The notes under the pieces were generated by a model. That model made no database searches. It saw only the letters and a list, made by a program, of their open reading frames with translations, and was not told where the DNA came from. Positions 55,072 to 64,000 of a stretch of DNA of 64,000 bases are shown in pieces (the first letter of the stretch is position 1; every line of letters starts with the position of its first letter). Source of the stretch: Desulfofustis sp. PB-SRB1. Lineage in GTDB: Bacteria > Desulfobacterota > Desulfobulbia > Desulfobulbales > Desulfocapsaceae. The stretch is taken from the NCBI GenBank assembly GCA_016722945.1, contig JAEQMT010000038.1, positions 186,001 through 250,000 on the forward strand, in the 5' to 3' direction. Both the position numbers and the translations under genes were made by a program.

Positions 55072-55962
55072 TTAGGAGCTGTGGGTTTTGATAAGTGAGA
55101 GGAAGTAGCGCACCGTGCGGGCGGCCAGATCTTCGCCATTGAGTGCACCGATCTGCTTGATCCCGGTGGGACAGGTAATGTTGATCTCGGTGAGATATCC
55201 ACCGATCAGATCGAGCCCGGTAAAATAAATTTTATGGGCCACCAGCCATGGACCCAGCTCAGCCAGAATTACCTCTTCCCTCTCGGAAAGCGTCGCGGCC
55301 AGCGCCTCACTGTTGGCAAAATTGGCATGATATCCGTGCCTGGGCCGGCGCAATGAGGCGCCGATACATTCAGCACCCAGCATCATCACCCGTTTGTCGC
55401 CGTCATACACCGCCTCCAGAAACTGTTGCACCATGACTGGACGGCGGCCACCATCGGTAAACTCGTCAATCACATGGATGTCGGTATCACCTATTTTCCG
55501 CACCGATTTTCCCTGAAAGCTATCGAGCTCTTTAATCACCGCTTCACCGTAACGGCCTACGAACGCACTCAGCAGTTTCGGATCGGAGCTGACCAGGGTC
55601 GGCGGCATGTGGCGGGTAAAATTAAGGGCGATCAACTTTTCGTTGAAATCTCGCAACGCCTGGGGGTTGTTAACCACCAAGGTATCAGCTAAAGAGAGTA
55701 GATGGGTGGCATAATGAAATGAGAGGTCGTAGGGCGGTTCCTTGCGCATGAAAATTAGCTCATAGCTATCAAGCGGTCGCACTTCAATCCCGTCATCCAC
55801 CTTGCGCGCCATAACCATCGCCCGGCTATCAAAAAACAGCTCGCCGATCGTTGCCGTGTCCACCCTGATCTCCAGGGCCCGGGCCGCTTCGATCACCGCC
55901 AGACTGGTATCGGTTTGTGGTTTGAGGGCTTCCTGGGGGTCGATAATTACCAGCCAGTTCAT
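55072..55962 (-). CDS. gshB: Glutathione synthase
   Basis: A 296-residue ATP-grasp enzyme that joins gamma-glutamylcysteine to glycine. Motifs are MRKEPPYDLSFHYATHLLSL, NNPQALRDFNEK, KELDSFQGKSVRKI and the C-terminal ATP/Mg site GGYLTEINITCPTGIKQI. The length is a little short of the E. coli enzyme. gshA is not in the window. A glutathione pool would also serve the glutaredoxin-like protein encoded downstream. Start ATG follows TGAGCTGAA with no strong ribosome-binding site. Confidence 0.93.
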   Translation of the reverse strand: MNWLVIIDPQEALKPQTDTSLAVIEAARALEIRVDTATIGELFFDSRAMVMARKVDDGIEVRPLDSYELIFMRKEPPYDLSFHYATHLLSLADTLVVNNPQALRDFNEKLIALNFTRHMPPTLVSSDPKLLSAFVGRYGEAVIKELDSFQGKSVRKIGDTDIHVIDEFTDGGRRPVMVQQFLEAVYDGDKRVMMLGAECIGASLRRPRHGYHANFANSEALAATLSEREEVILAELGPWLVAHKIYFTGLDLIGGYLTEINITCPTGIKQIGALNGEDLAARTVRYFLSLIKTHSS

Positions 55963-56003
55963 TTCAGCTCATTGATGGTAAAAGACATGACGAACATGCA
56001 TAA

Positions 56004-56131
56004 AGAGACCTTTGCACCCACCCGCTGCGTTGGGCAAGAAAATTTATCCTGGCAATATAGGACATATGCCAGCGGTAAAATTTCTCTAACGCCTTGGTCT
56101 TCAAAGAAAAGTCTCATTCTTCAAAGCTCCC
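56004..56131 (+). repeat. Repeat family B, copy 2
   Basis: A 128-base copy between gshB and the porin gene. It starts AGAGACCTTTGC and ends CTTCAAAGCTCCC. The shared core TTTATCCTGGCAATAT and TCTAACGCCTTGGTCTTC match the other copies. Confidence 0.75.
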
Positions 56132-56165
56132 ATTACTCATTTTTCACCTTTCCCTGATCATGCCC

Positions 56166-57369
56166 TCAAAAACGAAATGAAAGTTGCGCGGCTACCATGT
56201 TCCAATATGTCTGAGTATTTTGCATCAGCGGATTTTCCCGTTCCGAAAGGATATAGGTACCCTGGTTGTAGGAATACTCCAGCCGAACCATCCAGTGGGA
56301 ACTGATATCCCAGCGAAGCCCGGCGGTGAGTATTTTACTGAATCCGTAATGAGCCGGAAAGAAACCACCGGTACTTTCAGAAAACTTGGTGCCGTCTCGA
56401 TCATCACGGTCGGCCACGCCGTAATCGTAGCGCATCATTACCTCCCAGCGCGGATCAAAACGATAGCTCGCCTGGACATAGAAGGACTCAACGGTGGAAT
56501 CCTCATACGGAAGCGACGGGCCATAGTCTCGGTATTTGAGGGGAAAGAGAAGATATTCTACTGAAACGCTCAGTTTTTTCCAGGTTATATTGAAATGAAG
56601 CCAGATTGTATAAAACATCGGTGTAGCCGGACACCAGATCTGGTTGAGTATCGGCCGGGGCGTCATCCAATTCAAGCCGCATGGAGGCAATACTAAAGCC
56701 GAGCTCGATGCGCTCGGTGGGGCTCTTGTACCAGAGGTTGCCGAACAAGGCGACAGTGTCTTCACCAAAATCACCGGGCACGTCCCCGCCCAGCAGAGCC
56801 CATTCGACATTTTCATCGCTAACAATCCGCCCCCCTCCGACCACTGCCGATATGGTGCCGAAATCACGATAGACATCGGCATACAGTATCAACCCATCAG
56901 AAGAATGGATGAGATTGCGCACCTTATCGAAATAGACCGTCTGAGGAAGAAAAATACCTGGCCGGGTGAACGGCACATCTCGGGTCTCGTTGTAGAGTCC
57001 CAGAGGATTTTTATTGCGGCCGACCATGATTCCGAACCGGTTCGTATCGGTTGTGTTGACGGTAATATCAACATGCCCGTAATCCAGCTCCGGCGTGCCG
57101 TCATACATGTCGCCGGCTATCCGGGAGAGGACTTGGGCGGAGATCAACAACTTCGGCACGGGACGAATGGACGCGTTGATCCCAACCTCGGTAAACTCAG
57201 AGGATGTATCCGGACTGTCACCATACCAGCGGTTATCACTGGTCCATACCAGTCCCTGGCTCAAAAAGCCGTGCAACTGGATATTTTCCCACCAATGCCT
57301 CGGCTCGCCGGTTGCCGCACCAGAGGATGCCATGAGCAGAATAAACACGGCCACAACGGCGCCGCACAA
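56166..57369 (-). pseudogene. Outer-membrane porin-like beta-barrel protein, frameshifted
   Basis: The gene is split between two frames. Frame 1 (from TTG 57369, preceded by GGGAG) gives a signal peptide, then a barrel with MVGRNKNPLGLYNETRDVPF and DGLILYADVYRDFG. Frame 2, from about 56580, continues LSVSVEYLLFPLKYRDY and ends in the C-terminal Phe of AAQLSFRF, as in outer-membrane barrels. The change occurs at a run of six A (minus strand, 56574-56579 on the plus strand). One A less would join YNLEK to LSVSVEY in one frame. It could be a sequencing slip, a true lesion or phase variation. Family: porin-like, substrate unknown. A longer start at 57540 is possible. Confidence 0.75.
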
Positions 57370-57710
57370 CCGTGTGCTCCCTGCATGAGCATATCGTACA
57401 TTGAGCGTGTCGGAGGGACGTGAAAGCAAAACAATGAACCAGTCAGGTATAACTTTATGCAACACCTCGGGTACCAGGCCAGTACCCGATATGCAATGAA
57501 AAGACAGAGGTATCCAAAAATCGAAGAGATATCTATACAATAAATGATACTCTACTTCCTCTAAGGTTTACAAGCGAAGAAATTGATACCCTCACCCATG
57601 ATTGTGGGCGGATTAGCCTGGCTGGCTCTAAATAAAAGAAAAACGGATGGGAATTACTTCAGAAACGGCTGTGCCATCGTTCCTTCTCAAATAAATTAAC
57701 TAACAAAAAA

Positions 57711-57846
57711 ACCTTGGAAAATGAGAATTTTCGTTCAAGATCAAGGCGTGAGGAACATGTTACCGCAGACCGGATTGATATTGCCAGGATAAAATTTTTG
57801 GAGCAACGATGAGGTTGGGCGAAAAGGCCATTCTGTAAGGTTCCCA
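57711..57846 (-). repeat. Repeat family B, copy 3, inverted
   Basis: The minus strand reads GGGAACCTTACAGAATGGCC, then AATTTTATCCTGGCAATATC, then CTCACGCCTTGATCTTGAAC and a CATTTTCCAAGG end. It is the same element as the other B copies. The rest of 57370-57980 holds nothing else I can support. Confidence 0.75.
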
Positions 57847-57980
57847 CATGATATGCGGCACTGTGGAACCCTGGTCTTTTGCAAAAGAGATGGGAGAGGA
57901 AGCGGAGAAAATACTGGAGCCTCCCTGACAACAGTTTGTGCTGCCGGCGTGCAAATGCCGTGCACTTTTGTGATAAAGAT

Positions 57981-58066
57981 TGGTGCCGAAGGCGAGATTC
58001 GAACTCGCACGGGCGTGGCCCACTACCCCCTCAAGATAGCGTGTCTACCGGTTCCACCACTTCGGC
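57981..58066 (-). tRNA. tRNA-Leu(GAG)
   Basis: Minus strand: 86 bases including a coded CCA end, acceptor GCCGAAG pairing with CTTCGGC, GTGGTGGAACCGGTAGAC D-arm, and an anticodon loop TTGAGGG on a CTATC/GGTAG stem. The anticodon GAG is at 58030-58032. The long variable arm (TGGGCCACGCCCG) is as in class II tRNAs. It lies 43 bases after secG, an arrangement also found in E. coli (secG-leuU). Confidence 0.97.
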
Positions 58067-58108
58067 ATATTTGATAGTTAGGCGATGGAGAAACCACCTG
58101 TCTTTGCT

Positions 58109-58462
58109 CTACTCACTTTGGCCCGGTGCGACAGGTTCCGCTGCCTCCGGCACAACAAGCTCCGCTGAGGCATCAGCTTCGGGCGCAACCGCCTGCTGCT
58201 CGACGCCACGCTGACTCATCACCGACCCGGTACCGCTTTGCGCGGAGAAATAGGCCAGGGCTACCGAGGTGGCCATAAAAATCACCGCCGACAGGGTGGT
58301 AATCTTGTTGAGCAGCGGCAACGGCCCCTCAGTACCAAACAGAGACTGGCTGGAGCCACCGAAGGTCGCCCCGATATCGGCCCCTTTGCCATGCTGAAGC
58401 AACACGATACCGATGAGAAATATACAGACAACTACATGGATGATAATGATCAACGTTTCCAT
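58109..58462 (-). CDS. secG: Preprotein translocase subunit SecG
   Basis: A 117-residue protein with two membrane helices: METLIIIIHVVVCIFLIGIV at the start and a second at about residues 53-71. The conserved loop LLQHGKGADIGATFGGSSQS confirms SecG. It helps SecYE export proteins. A frame extending upstream was rejected because METLIII is the family start. The alanine-rich tail (about 45 residues) is longer than in E. coli. tpiA lies 4 bases upstream, and tRNA-Leu follows. Confidence 0.95.
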   Translation of the reverse strand: METLIIIIHVVVCIFLIGIVLLQHGKGADIGATFGGSSQSLFGTEGPLPLLNKITTLSAVIFMATSVALAYFSAQSGTGSVMSQRGVEQQAVAPEADASAELVVPEAAEPVAPGQSE

Positions 58463-58466
58463 CCGT

Positions 58467-59228
58467 TCAGATTTGTTGAGTAAAATTAATAATCCGGTTA
58501 AATGATTCGGCATCAAGGGCCGCACCACCGACCAGGGCGCCGTCAATATCGGGTTGTGCCATCAAATCATCGATATTATCGGGCTTAACCGAGCCACCGT
58601 ACAGGATTCTTAGGTTCTCGGCAATCTCTTTTTTATACATCCGACCAATCTCCGCCCGGATAAAACCATGTACCTCCTGGGCCTGGCCGCTGCTTGCGGT
58701 TTTGCCGGTGCCGATAGCCCACACTGGTTCATACGCGATGATCACGGATGCCAACGAGTCTCCGACAAGATCGGTAAGCCCCCAGTGCAGCTGGCTCTTG
58801 AGTATATCCAGAGTCTTTTCAGCTTCTCTGTGCGCCAGAGTTTCACCGATACAAAAGACCACTAGAAGGCCAGCCGCCAAGGCGCCGTGGATGCGGCGAT
58901 TGATGAGCTTGTCATCCTCGCCGAAGAGTTGCCGCCGCTCGGAATGACCGATGATAACCGCGGTCGCCCCACAATCAAAGAGCATGGCAGGTGAGATTTC
59001 GCCGGTAAAGGCACCCTGCTCCTGCCAGCACACGTTTTGTCCAGCCACGATAATGGAGCTGCCTGAGACTTCACGGCTTACCTGAGAAAGCGCGGTAAAA
59101 GGCGGCGCCAGCAGCACATCGCGATCACTCAGACCAACGCAGCCCGAAACGATGGCCGCGGCCAGTTCGCGGGCCTGAGCGCGGGTCGTATGCATCTTCC
59201 AGTTGCCGGCAATAATTGGTTTTCTCAT
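58467..59228 (-). CDS. tpiA: Triosephosphate isomerase
   Basis: A 253-residue TIM barrel that interconverts dihydroxyacetone phosphate and glyceraldehyde 3-phosphate. Catalytic residues are present: Lys in GNWKMH, His in IGHSERR, and Glu in AYEPVWAIGTGK. Phosphate loop GGSVKPDN follows. The ATG at 59228 follows AAGGAG by 8 bases; an upstream GTG is less likely. It is in the order pgk, tpiA, secG on the minus strand, as in many bacteria. Confidence 0.97.
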   Translation of the reverse strand: MRKPIIAGNWKMHTTRAQARELAAAIVSGCVGLSDRDVLLAPPFTALSQVSREVSGSSIIVAGQNVCWQEQGAFTGEISPAMLFDCGATAVIIGHSERRQLFGEDDKLINRRIHGALAAGLLVVFCIGETLAHREAEKTLDILKSQLHWGLTDLVGDSLASVIIAYEPVWAIGTGKTASSGQAQEVHGFIRAEIGRMYKKEIAENLRILYGGSVKPDNIDDLMAQPDIDGALVGGAALDAESFNRIINFTQQI

Positions 59229-59246
59229 GATCGTCACTCCTTAATT

Positions 59247-59403
59247 AATGAAGCCGTAAAAAGTCAGATTTGCAGGCTAAGATGGCTAAGTAATAAGTCT
59301 ACTAGGAGTGGTGGTCGTTTTAACCTCGCAGGCATACAACTGGTACGCCGAGAAGCCAAAACGATCCCACGACGACGTAGAGCGAAGTTTTTACGACGCC
59401 ATC
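59247..59403. repeat. Possible family A-related element with a different core
   Basis: About 157 bases with ends AATGAAGCCGTAAAAA and, at the right, TTTTTACGACGCCATC. These resemble the ends of family A, but the interior does not match. TTAAT flanks both sides. It fills the gap between pgk and tpiA. May be a related MITE or a chance likeness of a short A/T motif. Confidence 0.35.
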
Positions 59404-59409
59404 AGTTAA

Positions 59410-60588
59410 TCAGTGCAGCAGAGCATCTACGCCCGGCAGGGACTTACCCTCCATGAGGCGTAAAAAGGCACCGCCGCCGGTGGACATATAGCTGATCTGC
59501 GCCGCCACCCCAGCCTGCTGGATGGCCGCGTTGATGTCACCGCCACCGGTAACGGTGAGGGCGTGGGCAGCAGCCACGGCGTGGCACACGGCCATGGTGC
59601 CGCGCGCGAATGGCGCCATTTCGAAGGCGCCCAGCGGTCCGTTCCAGACAATGGTGCGGGCATCGGCCAGGGCTTCGGTGAAATAGATTGCGGTGGCGGG
59701 ACCGATATCTAGGGCCAGCCATTGCGGCACCATATCCTGACAGGTAACCGTTTTGGTAGCCGCATCCGCCCCGAAATGCGAAGCCGCCACAAAGTCCACC
59801 GGCAGATATACCTTAACTCCTTTTTCCCCGGCTTTCGTAAGAAAGGTGCGGGCGGTATCGAGCAGATCGTCTTCAACAAGAGAGCCGCCCATATCGGCGC
59901 CATGACTCTTGAGAAAGGTGTTGGCCATTGCCCCGCCGATAATCATCTTATCTACTCGTTCCAGCATATGCTCCAGGGCGCCGATCTTCGTGGAGACCTT
60001 GGCACCGCCGACAATGGCGACAAGGGGCCGGGCCGGATTTTCCATGGCCCGGTTGAAGAAATCGAGCTCTTTTGCCAGTAAAAACCCGGCTGCCCTCTCA
60101 GCGACATGAGAAACCACCCCCACCACTGAGGCATGGGCCCGATGGGAGGCCGCAAAGGCATCATTTACATAAACATCAGCAAGGCGACCGAGGGCAGCGG
60201 AAAAATCAGGATCATTGGCTGTTTCTTCCGGATGAAAGCGCAGATTTTCAAGCATCAGCACCGCCCCTGGAGCCAGTTCGGCAACCATGCCCTCAACCTC
60301 AGTCCCTACGCAATCAGGCGCCACTGCTACCGGGGCATCAATCAAGCCGGCAAGATGGGCCGCCACCGGGGCAAGCCGATACTCCTCCCGTACCTGCCCT
60401 TGCGGCCGGCCTCGGTGCGCGGCAAGTATCAGGCGCCCGCCCTCTTTTCTGATATATTCAAGGGTGGGCAACACCTGCTGGATGCGACTGTCATCAGATA
60501 TGTGGCCGTTTTCGGCAAAGGGTACATTGATATCCACCCGCACCAAAACCCGTTTTCCGGCTAGAGCTACATCCTTTAGATGTTTCAT
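59410..60588 (-). CDS. pgk: Phosphoglycerate kinase
   Basis: A 392-residue enzyme that makes ATP from 1,3-bisphosphoglycerate. It shows VLVRVDINVPF, AAHRGRPQG, the hinge KELDFF and GGAKVSTKIGALEHML, and the C-terminal glycine loop STGGGAFLRLMEG. Length is normal. It overlaps rimI by 4 bases and precedes tpiA across a 181-base gap with a possible repeat. Together with gap and tpiA it forms the lower glycolysis group. Confidence 0.97.
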   Translation of the reverse strand: MKHLKDVALAGKRVLVRVDINVPFAENGHISDDSRIQQVLPTLEYIRKEGGRLILAAHRGRPQGQVREEYRLAPVAAHLAGLIDAPVAVAPDCVGTEVEGMVAELAPGAVLMLENLRFHPEETANDPDFSAALGRLADVYVNDAFAASHRAHASVVGVVSHVAERAAGFLLAKELDFFNRAMENPARPLVAIVGGAKVSTKIGALEHMLERVDKMIIGGAMANTFLKSHGADMGGSLVEDDLLDTARTFLTKAGEKGVKVYLPVDFVAASHFGADAATKTVTCQDMVPQWLALDIGPATAIYFTEALADARTIVWNGPLGAFEMAPFARGTMAVCHAVAAAHALTVTGGGDINAAIQQAGVAAQISYMSTGGGAFLRLMEGKSLPGVDALLH

Positions 60589-61037
60589 GGTTCCCTCTCA
60601 TCATCTGCTTTGGCATGCTCCGTCACGTTCAGCCCAAGCAACAACCCATCTTCAACCGGTTCCCGGTAGTAGCCACGCCTCACCCCCGCCTGGACGAACC
60701 CCATTGTTCCATAGAAATGTATTGCCGGGTAATTGGCGGCCCGCACCTCAAGAAAAATTGTCACGACGCCCCACCGCGTCAAACAAGAAATAATTTCAGC
60801 CATCAGCCGTGTTCCCACATGGATGCGGCGATATGATGGGTCAACGGCAATTTTGAGCAGCTCAGCCTCAGTATCGATAAAACGTGCACAGCACCAACCG
60901 ACTACCATCCCCTTCTTCTCAGCGACAAGGGCGATACCGCGCGGACAAATCAGTTCCGAAACAATCCGCGAAGCTGACCACGGCGACGGGTAACTGCTCT
61001 CAATCTCGGCAAGCGCCGCGCAATCGGCGCGACGCAT
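60585..61037 (-). CDS. rimI: [Ribosomal protein bS18]-alanine N-acetyltransferase
   Basis: A 150-residue GNAT acetyltransferase. The acetyl-CoA loop is VDPSYRRIHVGTRLM, with EVRAANYPAIHFYGTMGF after it, as in RimI. It acetylates the N-terminal Ala of ribosomal protein S18 or a similar target. It overlaps pgk by 4 bases. The start ATG 61037 follows no obvious strong ribosome-binding site. General GNAT function is sure; the RimI label rests on the motif pattern. Confidence 0.85.
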   Translation of the reverse strand: MRRADCAALAEIESSYPSPWSASRIVSELICPRGIALVAEKKGMVVGWCCARFIDTEAELLKIAVDPSYRRIHVGTRLMAEIISCLTRWGVVTIFLEVRAANYPAIHFYGTMGFVQAGVRRGYYREPVEDGLLLGLNVTEHAKADDEREP

Positions 61038-61153
61038 ATTTCTTATGAGTATATCCTGATGCTTTGTTGGGATTCTGGAAGCCTTGGTGCCGATTTTGTT
61101 AATTAATTAGTGAAACTGCCACGACAACGTAACGCAATGTTAATACCAAACAA

Positions 61154-62371
61154 TCACACCATGGTTTCGGCAATCTTCCAAGTCAAGTCGGTCAGCATGT
61201 GGGTGTAGCTTCCCAACTCATTGTCGTACCACCCGTAAATCACCGCCTGGGTAACCGGCACCTCAATAATGGGGTCGTGATCGCCACTGATATCAGCGTT
61301 GGTTGCCTTGGCTATGTTCACGCGGATCGAAGCGGTACGGGTATGCGTCTCACTGCCCTCAATAACGGTTGCCGCCTTGGGATAGCCGATCATATCGGAA
61401 GAGACGTTCTGTTCGTCACTGAACACCAGATATGGATTGTGCCGACTGTATTCACGATAAATCGAATTGATATAGTCGCGCTGGGTCGGCAGTCCCGGTT
61501 CATCGTGAATATTTATCACCAGGATAATCAGCGACCCCGTTGCGGTGGGGATGCGCACCGACTCGGCGATGAAGCCGATGTTGCGCATTTCCGGAATAAC
61601 CTGACCAAGCGCCTTGGCGGCACCGGTGGTGGTAAGGATGATATTGTTTAAAATGGAGCGGTTCTTTCTTAAATCAGAGGCGCCGGCCCCTGGCAGCCTA
61701 TCGAGCACCTGCTGTGAACCGGTGGCGGCATGAACCGTTACCATCGACGCACTGAGCAGATTATCGGCGCCGATTCTCTCCAGCAGCGGCTTCATCATAT
61801 AAGAGAGGCAGGTGGTGGTACATGAGGCGGCCGAGACAATGCTATGAACGGTTGGCAGAAACTCATCGTCGTTGATGCCCATTACCGTGGTAATAGCGTC
61901 ATCGGGCATCTCCAGTCCCTTTGCTTTAATCTTGAACGGCGCTGACAAAATAACCTTGCTCGCCCCCGCCGCAATGTGGCCGCGCAAAGAACCCCTGGGC
62001 TCATCCGCATCGCTGCCGGGATCCCTGAACGCGCCGGTGGTATCCACCACCAGGTTGACCTCATGGTCACGCCAGCCGATCTCTTTAGGGTTGCGGGCGG
62101 TGCGCAAGATGGTGACCGGGATACCGTTGATCTGCATTCGGCCGGTCTGCTCATCCAGCTCCTCGATCACCCGACCACCGCGGAAACCATTGAGATAGGT
62201 GGTCAACCTGCCATACGTTGAATCACGTTCAATAGAGGCCGCCAGGTCGTTCATGCTGGTGCCCACGTCGCGCCCGATATTGACCACGAGTTCATTGAAA
62301 TGGCCACGGGCGACGTGATTCCACAACAAGAGCTTGCCGATTCTGCCTAAACCGTTTACCCCTAATTTCAT
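61154..62371 (-). CDS. gap: Glyceraldehyde-3-phosphate dehydrogenase (long type)
   Basis: A 405-residue enzyme, longer than the usual 330-340. The NAD fold LGVNGLGRIGKLLLW and the catalytic Cys in SAASCTTTCLS are intact, with TGAAKALGQVIPEM and WYDNELGSY near the end. Extra segments lie around residues 40-75 and near the C-terminus; long GAPDHs of this kind occur in Desulfobacterota. ATG 62371 is preferred to one 3 codons upstream by its spacing from GGGAG. Its NAD or NADP use cannot be told. It is transcribed apart from pgk. Confidence 0.93.
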   Translation of the reverse strand: MKLGVNGLGRIGKLLLWNHVARGHFNELVVNIGRDVGTSMNDLAASIERDSTYGRLTTYLNGFRGGRVIEELDEQTGRMQINGIPVTILRTARNPKEIGWRDHEVNLVVDTTGAFRDPGSDADEPRGSLRGHIAAGASKVILSAPFKIKAKGLEMPDDAITTVMGINDDEFLPTVHSIVSAASCTTTCLSYMMKPLLERIGADNLLSASMVTVHAATGSQQVLDRLPGAGASDLRKNRSILNNIILTTTGAAKALGQVIPEMRNIGFIAESVRIPTATGSLIILVINIHDEPGLPTQRDYINSIYREYSRHNPYLVFSDEQNVSSDMIGYPKAATVIEGSETHTRTASIRVNIAKATNADISGDHDPIIEVPVTQAVIYGWYDNELGSYTHMLTDLTWKIAETMV

Positions 62372-62448
62372 AATGTTCATTCTCCCTCTCAGATGAGATT
62401 ATGAAGTAAGTAATAGCACCCGCTTTACTAAAATTCCAGCCTCAATTC

Positions 62449-63150
62449 ATGCGCTTTAACCAAACCCTTTCCCGTGGCACCCTCATCCGGCGATATAACC
62501 GGTTTCTGGCCGAGGTTGAACTCCCTACCGGAGAAATACTCACCATCCACTGCCCGAACTCCGGGGCCATGCTCACCTGCTCGGCACCGGGCAGCCCGGC
62601 CTGCTTTTCACGATCTGACAACCAGAGACGAAGATATCCGCACACCCTTGAGATGGTGCATAACGGTGTAACCTGGATCGGGGTAAATACTATGCGAACC
62701 AATGCACTGGTGGCAGAGGCGCTCGAAAACGGTGTCATCGACGAACTTGGCCATTTTGATTCCATGATGAGGGAGATCAAGACATCGCCCGGCACCAGGC
62801 TCGACCTGATGCTGAGCTCTGAAAAGATCCGCACCTATATTGAAGTCAAAAACTGCACTCTGGTAAGAGATGGGAGGGCCCTTTTCCCCGACGCCGTCAC
62901 CAGTCGCGGCACCAAACATCTGGCCGAACTCATGAAACTTCGTAAAGAGGGCAATGAGGCGGCGGTGATCTTTCTCATTCAGCGTGATGACGCACAAAGT
63001 TTTGCACCCGCGGCCGATATTGATCCGACCTACGCCGATTCACTGGCGGCGGCAAGAGCCGCCGGTGTCAGGAGCATTGCCTATACAGCCCGGGTAACGC
63101 CTGAAGAGATAACGGTTCAGGAAATGGTGCCGGTGATAATGGCCTCGTAA
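62449..63150 (+). CDS. sfsA: SfsA-family DNA/RNA-binding nuclease-like protein
   Basis: A 233-residue protein of the SfsA family. Motifs are RRYNRFLAEVEL, IHCPNSGAMLTC, IEVKNCTLV, FPDAVTSRGTKHL and FLIQRDD. The EVKNC region matches the PD-(D/E)xK nuclease core. Known as sugar fermentation stimulation protein in E. coli, with an uncertain role in DNA binding. It is divergent from gap by 77 bases and convergent with pyrC. Ribosome-binding site not clear. Confidence 0.93.
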   Translation: MRFNQTLSRGTLIRRYNRFLAEVELPTGEILTIHCPNSGAMLTCSAPGSPACFSRSDNQRRRYPHTLEMVHNGVTWIGVNTMRTNALVAEALENGVIDELGHFDSMMREIKTSPGTRLDLMLSSEKIRTYIEVKNCTLVRDGRALFPDAVTSRGTKHLAELMKLRKEGNEAAVIFLIQRDDAQSFAPAADIDPTYADSLAAARAAGVRSIAYTARVTPEEITVQEMVPVIMAS

Positions 63151-63155
63151 ACAAG

Positions 63156-64000
63156 TCAGCCCTTCATGCTTTGTAGCAGCATATGGGTTATGCGGCCGGC
63201 ACAGATGGTGAGCACCGCTCGACCGGTGAGAGGCTGGTGCAGAAACGGGCTGTTAGCGCTTTTGCTGACAAGCGTATCTTCGGTGAGAATAAAATGGTGG
63301 TGGGGATCGATAACGGTGACATCGGCCTGTTTACCTGCCGCCAGGCTGCCGCCGGGAACGCCCAGAATACGGGCCGGGTTGACGCTCATCAGCTCGATAA
63401 GGCGGGTCTCATTAATCACCTTGTCACGAACAAGGGCAAGGCCCAGGGAGACAGCCGATTCCAGGCCGATGATACCGTTGGCCGCCAACTCAAATTCACA
63501 CTCCTTCTCCAGCACCGAGTGAGGCGCATGGTCGGTGGCGATAACGTCCAGGGTGCCGTCCGACAACGCCCGGCGGATTTCCAGTCGGTCCGCTTCGGAG
63601 CGCAGTGGTGGATTCATCTTAGCATTGGTGTCGTAATCCGCCACCGCTTCGTCGGTTAAGGTGAAGTAGTGCGGCGCCGTTTCCGCACTGACTGGTACCC
63701 CTTCCCGCTTGGCCTGCCTAAGGTGAGCGATGGACGCCGCCGTGCTGACGTGGGCGATATGCAGGTGAGCCCCGGTCAGAGCGGCAAGGGCAATATCGCG
63801 ACATACCATAACCGCCTCCGCTGCCGCCGGAATACCAGGCAGGCCGAGTCTGGTGGAGACCACTCCTTCATGCATGCAGCCGTTTTTCGAAAGGGCGGCG
63901 TCTTCGGCATGAGTAATTACCGGCAGGCCGTGGCTGTGAGCGTATTCAAGAGCACGCCGCATGAGCTGAGCGCTCATCACCGGCAGCCCGTCGTCACTGA
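63156..64000 (-). CDS. pyrC: Dihydroorotase (5' truncated at window end)
   Basis: The frame is open to base 64000, so the N-terminal part is beyond the window. Visible motifs are HAEDAALSKNG, HLHIAHVSTAASI, DVIATDHAPHS with the metal-binding Asp, and MSVNPARILGVPGGSL. This is a class I dihydroorotase of the PyrC/URA4 type, which closes the ring of carbamoyl aspartate in pyrimidine synthesis. The end ITHMLLQSMKG is complete. Stop at 63156-63158. The N-terminal HxH pair is missing because of the truncation. Confidence 0.95.
   Translation of the reverse strand, partial: SDDGLPVMSAQLMRRALEYAHSHGLPVITHAEDAALSKNGCMHEGVVSTRLGLPGIPAAAEAVMVCRDIALAALTGAHLHIAHVSTAASIAHLRQAKREGVPVSAETAPHYFTLTDEAVADYDTNAKMNPPLRSEADRLEIRRALSDGTLDVIATDHAPHSVLEKECEFELAANGIIGLESAVSLGLALVRDKVINETRLIELMSVNPARILGVPGGSLAAGKQADVTVIDPHHHFILTEDTLVSKSANSPFLHQPLTGRAVLTICAGRITHMLLQSMKG

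Overview
The window looks like a chromosomal segment of a strictly or facultatively anaerobic member of the Desulfobacterota (Desulfobulbales-like). Pointers are an Nqr-type sodium pump, an Mvh-type [NiFe(Se)] hydrogenase joined to heterodisulfide-reductase-like proteins with four in-frame UGA (selenocysteine) codons, a fused AccA-AccD carboxyltransferase, a long-form GAPDH and a GlcF-like Fe-S protein. The placement is inferred from gene content; no rRNA gene is present. Host genes are GC-rich, and several inserted blocks are visibly AT-rich.

Layout. 1-1334: end of nqrF and nqrM. 1335-5160: an AT-rich accessory stretch of small membrane and hypothetical genes, attC-like recombination sites, a dead IS3-type orfA, a truncated higA antitoxin and a 160-bp MITE; it resembles a relic integron cassette array. 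5369-11508: a translationally coupled type III restriction-modification operon (mod, mntA, hepT, res) with a nucleotidyltransferase/HEPN toxin-antitoxin pair between mod and res. A group II intron-like remnant follows, then a yefM/yoeB pair to 12279. 12330-24993: housekeeping genes (HAD phosphatase, GlcF-like protein, prfB with its programmed frameshift, lnt, corC, biotin carboxylase and fused carboxyltransferase, a Sco/cytochrome c/lipoprotein trio, aroC). 24996-27676: an AT-richer flippase and sulfotransferase pair bracketed by two near-identical inverted repeats of REPIN type.

27783-39913: ClC channel, periplasmic rhodanese with a MauE/DoxX partner, MscS-type channel, cysteine desulfidase-like protein and a MacAB-TolC-type efflux operon. 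39981-49585 (minus strand): hydrogenase maturation protease, HTH-HdrC-HdrB fusion, double-length HdrA, MvhD, MvhG, MvhA, a small Cys-rich protein and HypD. Four of these (HdrCB, HdrA, MvhD, MvhA) are selenoproteins. Each in-frame UGA is followed 16-19 nt later by a hairpin with a 5-nt loop containing GG, as expected for bacterial SECIS elements. The genes together suggest an H2-linked electron-bifurcating Hdr-Mvh complex.

49744-64000: galE, a tautomerase, ligA, an ABC-2 exporter, gshB, a frameshifted outer-membrane porin, tRNA-Leu(GAG), secG, the glycolytic genes tpiA, pgk and gap, rimI, sfsA and the 3' part of pyrC. Two families of short non-autonomous repeats (called A and B here) are scattered through the window. 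One A copy sits inside a B copy and is flanked by a 6-bp direct repeat, which defines the A element precisely.
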